A stretch of 64,000 bases of DNA from Antilocapra americana (taxonomy: Eukaryota; Chordata; Mammalia; Artiodactyla; Antilocapridae). The notes beneath the pieces were generated by a model. That model had not been told where the DNA came from. It saw nothing but the letters and a program-made list of their open reading frames with translations, and searched no databases. The stretch spans positions 1,240,911 through 1,304,910 of the forward strand of contig ML664152.1 of the NCBI GenBank assembly GCA_007570785.1, written 5' to 3'. The translations under genes were made by a program, and so were the position numbers. Positions 61,757 to 64,000 of the stretch are shown here, piece after piece. Position 1 is the stretch's first letter. Every line of letters starts with the position of its first letter.

Positions 61757-61912
61757 GGACTTCCCTGGTGGTCCAGTGTCCCCAATGCAGGGTACATGGG
61801 TTGGATCCCTGGCTGGGGAACTAAGATCTCATATACCATGGGGAAACTAAAACTCATGCCACAACTAGAGAGCCTGCATGCTGTAATGAAGACCTAGGAC
61901 AGCCAAAAACAA
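61757..61912 (+). mobile_element. CHR-type cetartiodactyl SINE
   Basis: GGACTTCCCTGGTGGTCCAG head, GGGTTGGATCCCTGGCTGGG B-box region, GAACTAAGATCTCATATACC, CATGCCACAACTAGAGAGCC and GACAGCCAAAAACAAAAT tail. The (CCACAACTAGAGAGCC) body separates it from Bov-tA. This is an older, wider cetartiodactyl family. Confidence 0.88.
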
Positions 61913-61917
61913 AATGA

Positions 61918-61960
61918 TACTATATATATACATATACATATATGTATATATATAGTTTCT
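61918..61960. repeat. (TA/CATA)n microsatellite
   Basis: TATATATATACATATACATA followed by TATGTATATATATAG, a near-palindromic run at the SINE tail. Confidence 0.9.
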
Positions 61961-62420
61961 CTTATGAGTATAAAAGCAATGTATGTTCACTTCAGAAAAT
62001 TTAGAAAATTCATAAATGCATGAAAACAGGTTTTAGCAATGATCTCAGTTCGCAGAAACAGACAATATAGCCCTTTGGTTGTACCTCCTTGAGGCCTTTA
62101 AAATACACACACACATACACCTTTATTTTTTGTCAAATATGCTATTTTTACCTGTGTTTTGACTTTATATTCTGGCCTCACTTTCCCATGTTATGAATCA
62201 TTCCTATAAACATTAATTGCTGCCTAATAGTCTATTGTGTGTATAAGTCCAATAACTGATGTACTAAATCATCTATTATTGGGCATTTGGGGGTGCTTCC
62301 AATTGTTATTTATGTAAATTAATGATGTAATGAAAATCCTCTGTACATAAATGTAATGCTTATCTGACTGTTGAAGATAAGTTCTTAAGAGTAGAATTTT
62401 AAGCCAAGTACCTGATGTTT
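61961..62420 (-). mobile_element. Old L1M 3' region (antisense)
   Basis: Diverged antisense L1: ATTGCTGCCTAATAGTCTAT, GGGCATTTGGGGGTGCTTCC, AAAATCCTCTGTACATAAAT and AAGTTCTTAAGAGTAGAAT keep the L1M order around the 3' end of ORF2. Confidence 0.65.
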
Positions 62421-63059
62421 TTAAAGCTTGTGATACACAAAGACAAAGAGCTCTCCAGAAACTTGTCTCCCTTCAGTCACTTTCTGAGACAGAAAATGGT
62501 GATGTCTGAGTCTGATCTCTGTGATTCCTTGCCAAAACTCCTTTGTATAAACCTTCTCAACATATATGCCATCAAGATGGTCAGAGAATGAGGTGCATGC
62601 ATTTGTCCACTAATATGGAGGCCTGGCACCTTTTCATGGTTGTTGGTATCTATGCTCCTTTTGTAAACCACCTGCTCAATAATCACCAGCAAAGCAACTA
62701 GATGAGAGTCAATGAAATCCATGAGAATTATAAGAAGGACACATAACTAATTTATGACCAAAGATTCAACAAGTTTAAGTAAATCTATTGTAGAAAATAT
62801 GAAATTCATGTGTTTTTAATATTAGAATTAAACATTTTTAATAACCTAGTAATAACTGAGTTGAATTGGGATGGAATCAGTGTGAACTCAGGTCTACTAC
62901 AAACACCCATGTGCAGCTCCAGAGCCAAGACTTTAGCCTCTAACACCACTTTCCACAAAAGGAAAAAACATCATTTGCTGTTTCTTTTTGTTTCTATGAC
63001 TGAGACAGGAGGTAGCAGAGAGCCTGAAATTGATAAGTGACTCAAGAAAAAAAATACAA
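62421..63059. other. No recognised feature
   Basis: No named repeat or exon. Short frames only. Confidence 0.5.
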
Positions 63060-63232
63060 AATCTGAATAGAGATAGACATAGATGATATAGTATATAGAT
63101 AATATCAATCTCTGAATAAAGATAGATATAGATGATATACTATACTATACTATAGATATACTATACTATACACTATAGTGTATACTATATACTATATCAT
63201 CTCTATCTATATATATAGATGATATACAGACA
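63060..63232. repeat. AT-rich repeat forming inverted repeats
   Basis: Runs of TATAC, ACTAT and GATA units. Two AATATCAATCTCTGAAT/AAATCTGAATAGAG-type related blocks come first. Arms GATAGATATAGATGATATAC (63122-63141) and TATATCATCTCTATCTATAT (63193-63212) can pair around a CACTATAGTG centre. Confidence 0.85.
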
Positions 63233-63269
63233 TTTCAAGGGAAGAATCTAGAAGAGAGACGTTTACAGT

Positions 63270-64000
63270 GATGCAAATTTACCCCAAGAAGCAAGAAAAG
63301 TCTGAAATAAACAACCTAACCTTGTACCTAAAGGAAGGAGAAAAAGAACACATATAATTCAAAGCTATTAGAAGGAAAGAAATAATAAAGCTCAGGGCAG
63401 ACATAAATGAAGTAGAGACTAAAAAAAAAAAGAAAAGATGAATGATAAATGAAACTAAGAGCTGGTGCTTTGAAACAGTAAACATAATTGATAAACCTTT
63501 AGACAGACTCATCAAGGGAAAAAAAGAGAAGAGCCCAAATATATAAGATCAGAAATAAAACTAGAGAAGTTACAACTAACACCACAGAAATACAAAAGAT
63601 CACAAGAGACTGCTATGGTTAAACTAGGTGCCAATAAAATGGAAAACCTAGAAGAAATGGACAAATTCCTAGAAATGTTTGATCTCCCAAGGCTGAACCA
63701 TTAAGAAGTAAAAAATATGAACAGATCAATTACCAGTAATGAAATTGAATCAGAAATTTAGAAAAACTCTCAACAAAAAACGTCTGGGCTAGTCAGCTTC
63801 ACAGGTGAGTTTACCAAACATTTAGAAAAGAGTTAAAACCTATCCTTCTCAACTGATTCCAAAAAAACTGCAAAGAGAGGAATACTTCCAAACTCATTCA
63901 GTGAGGCCATTATCACCCTGATACCAAAACCAGAAAAATATGTCACCAAAAAAAGAAAATCACAGGCCAATATCACTAATGAACACAGATAAAAAAAATC
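63270..64000 (+). mobile_element. L1 ORF2 fragment, runs off the window
   Basis: GAAACTAAGAGCTGGTGCTT, ACAGACTCATCAAGGGAAAA, GACAAATTCCTAGAAATGTT and TATCACCCTGATACCAAAAC are the ORF2 linker-to-RT region. Stops are common. The element continues past 64000. Confidence 0.85.

Overview
This is a vertebrate nuclear window from a ruminant (Pecora-type) genome, and it consists almost entirely of transposable elements. The diagnosis rests on many copies of ruminant-specific repeats. These are Bov-tA tRNA-derived SINEs, Bov-A2 dimer SINEs, BovB (RTE) LINE fragments, L1_BT-type LINE-1 3' ends, one CHR-type cetartiodactyl SINE and two short mariner MITEs. Cattle, buffalo, sheep and goat cannot be told apart by reading alone. 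I see no bacterial features, no CRISPR array, no rRNA or tRNA gene and no convincing host protein-coding exon. Long open frames in the GC-rich parts have no recognisable family. Element boundaries were read by eye, so most are good to about 10-30 bases; boundaries with a target-site duplication (TSD) are exact.

Layout. 1-511 is the 3' end of a young L1. 0.5-3.8 kb is decayed L1, an LTR-like scrap and a Bov-A2 SINE. 3.8-9.5 kb is GC-rich single-copy-looking DNA with old L2 and MIR relics and a perfect 41-bp tandem duplication. 9.5-17.7 kb is L1M plus inserted BovB, Bov-tA and a 5'-inverted L1_BT. 17.7-25.5 kb is mostly single-copy DNA with L2 and MLT1 relics, a small BovB tail and one Bov-tA. 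25.5-34.1 kb is a train of old plus-strand L1s carrying Bov-tA, BovB and mariner insertions. 34.9-43.8 kb is a nested complex. An old plus-strand L1 is split by a near-full-length antisense L1 that is itself hit by a Bov-A2, and then by a younger plus-strand L1 that contains the assembly gap (400 N). 43.8-54.1 kb is GC-richer single-copy DNA with BovB and Bov-tA insertions, a decayed L1, a CCCTAA-like degenerate tract, a weak CpG island and an L2 relic. 54.1-59.5 kb is old L1 with inserted L1_BT, a Tigger deletion derivative and BovB. 59.5-64 kb has single-copy DNA, a mariner MITE, two SINEs, old L1 and AT-rich inverted repeats.

The elements form a layered record. Ancient L2, MIR, MLT1, L1M and Tigger lie at the bottom, then BovB and Bov-tA, then L1_BT. 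No host gene network is visible. The best second-look items are two apparent transduction-like structures. One is about 470 bp of non-L1, coding-like sequence between the canonical 5' end of the antisense L1 and its 17-bp TSD. The other is about 145 bp of non-L1 sequence with its own poly(A) signal and tail, enclosed with an L1_BT 3' end inside a 13-bp TSD. I found no convincing new biological system.
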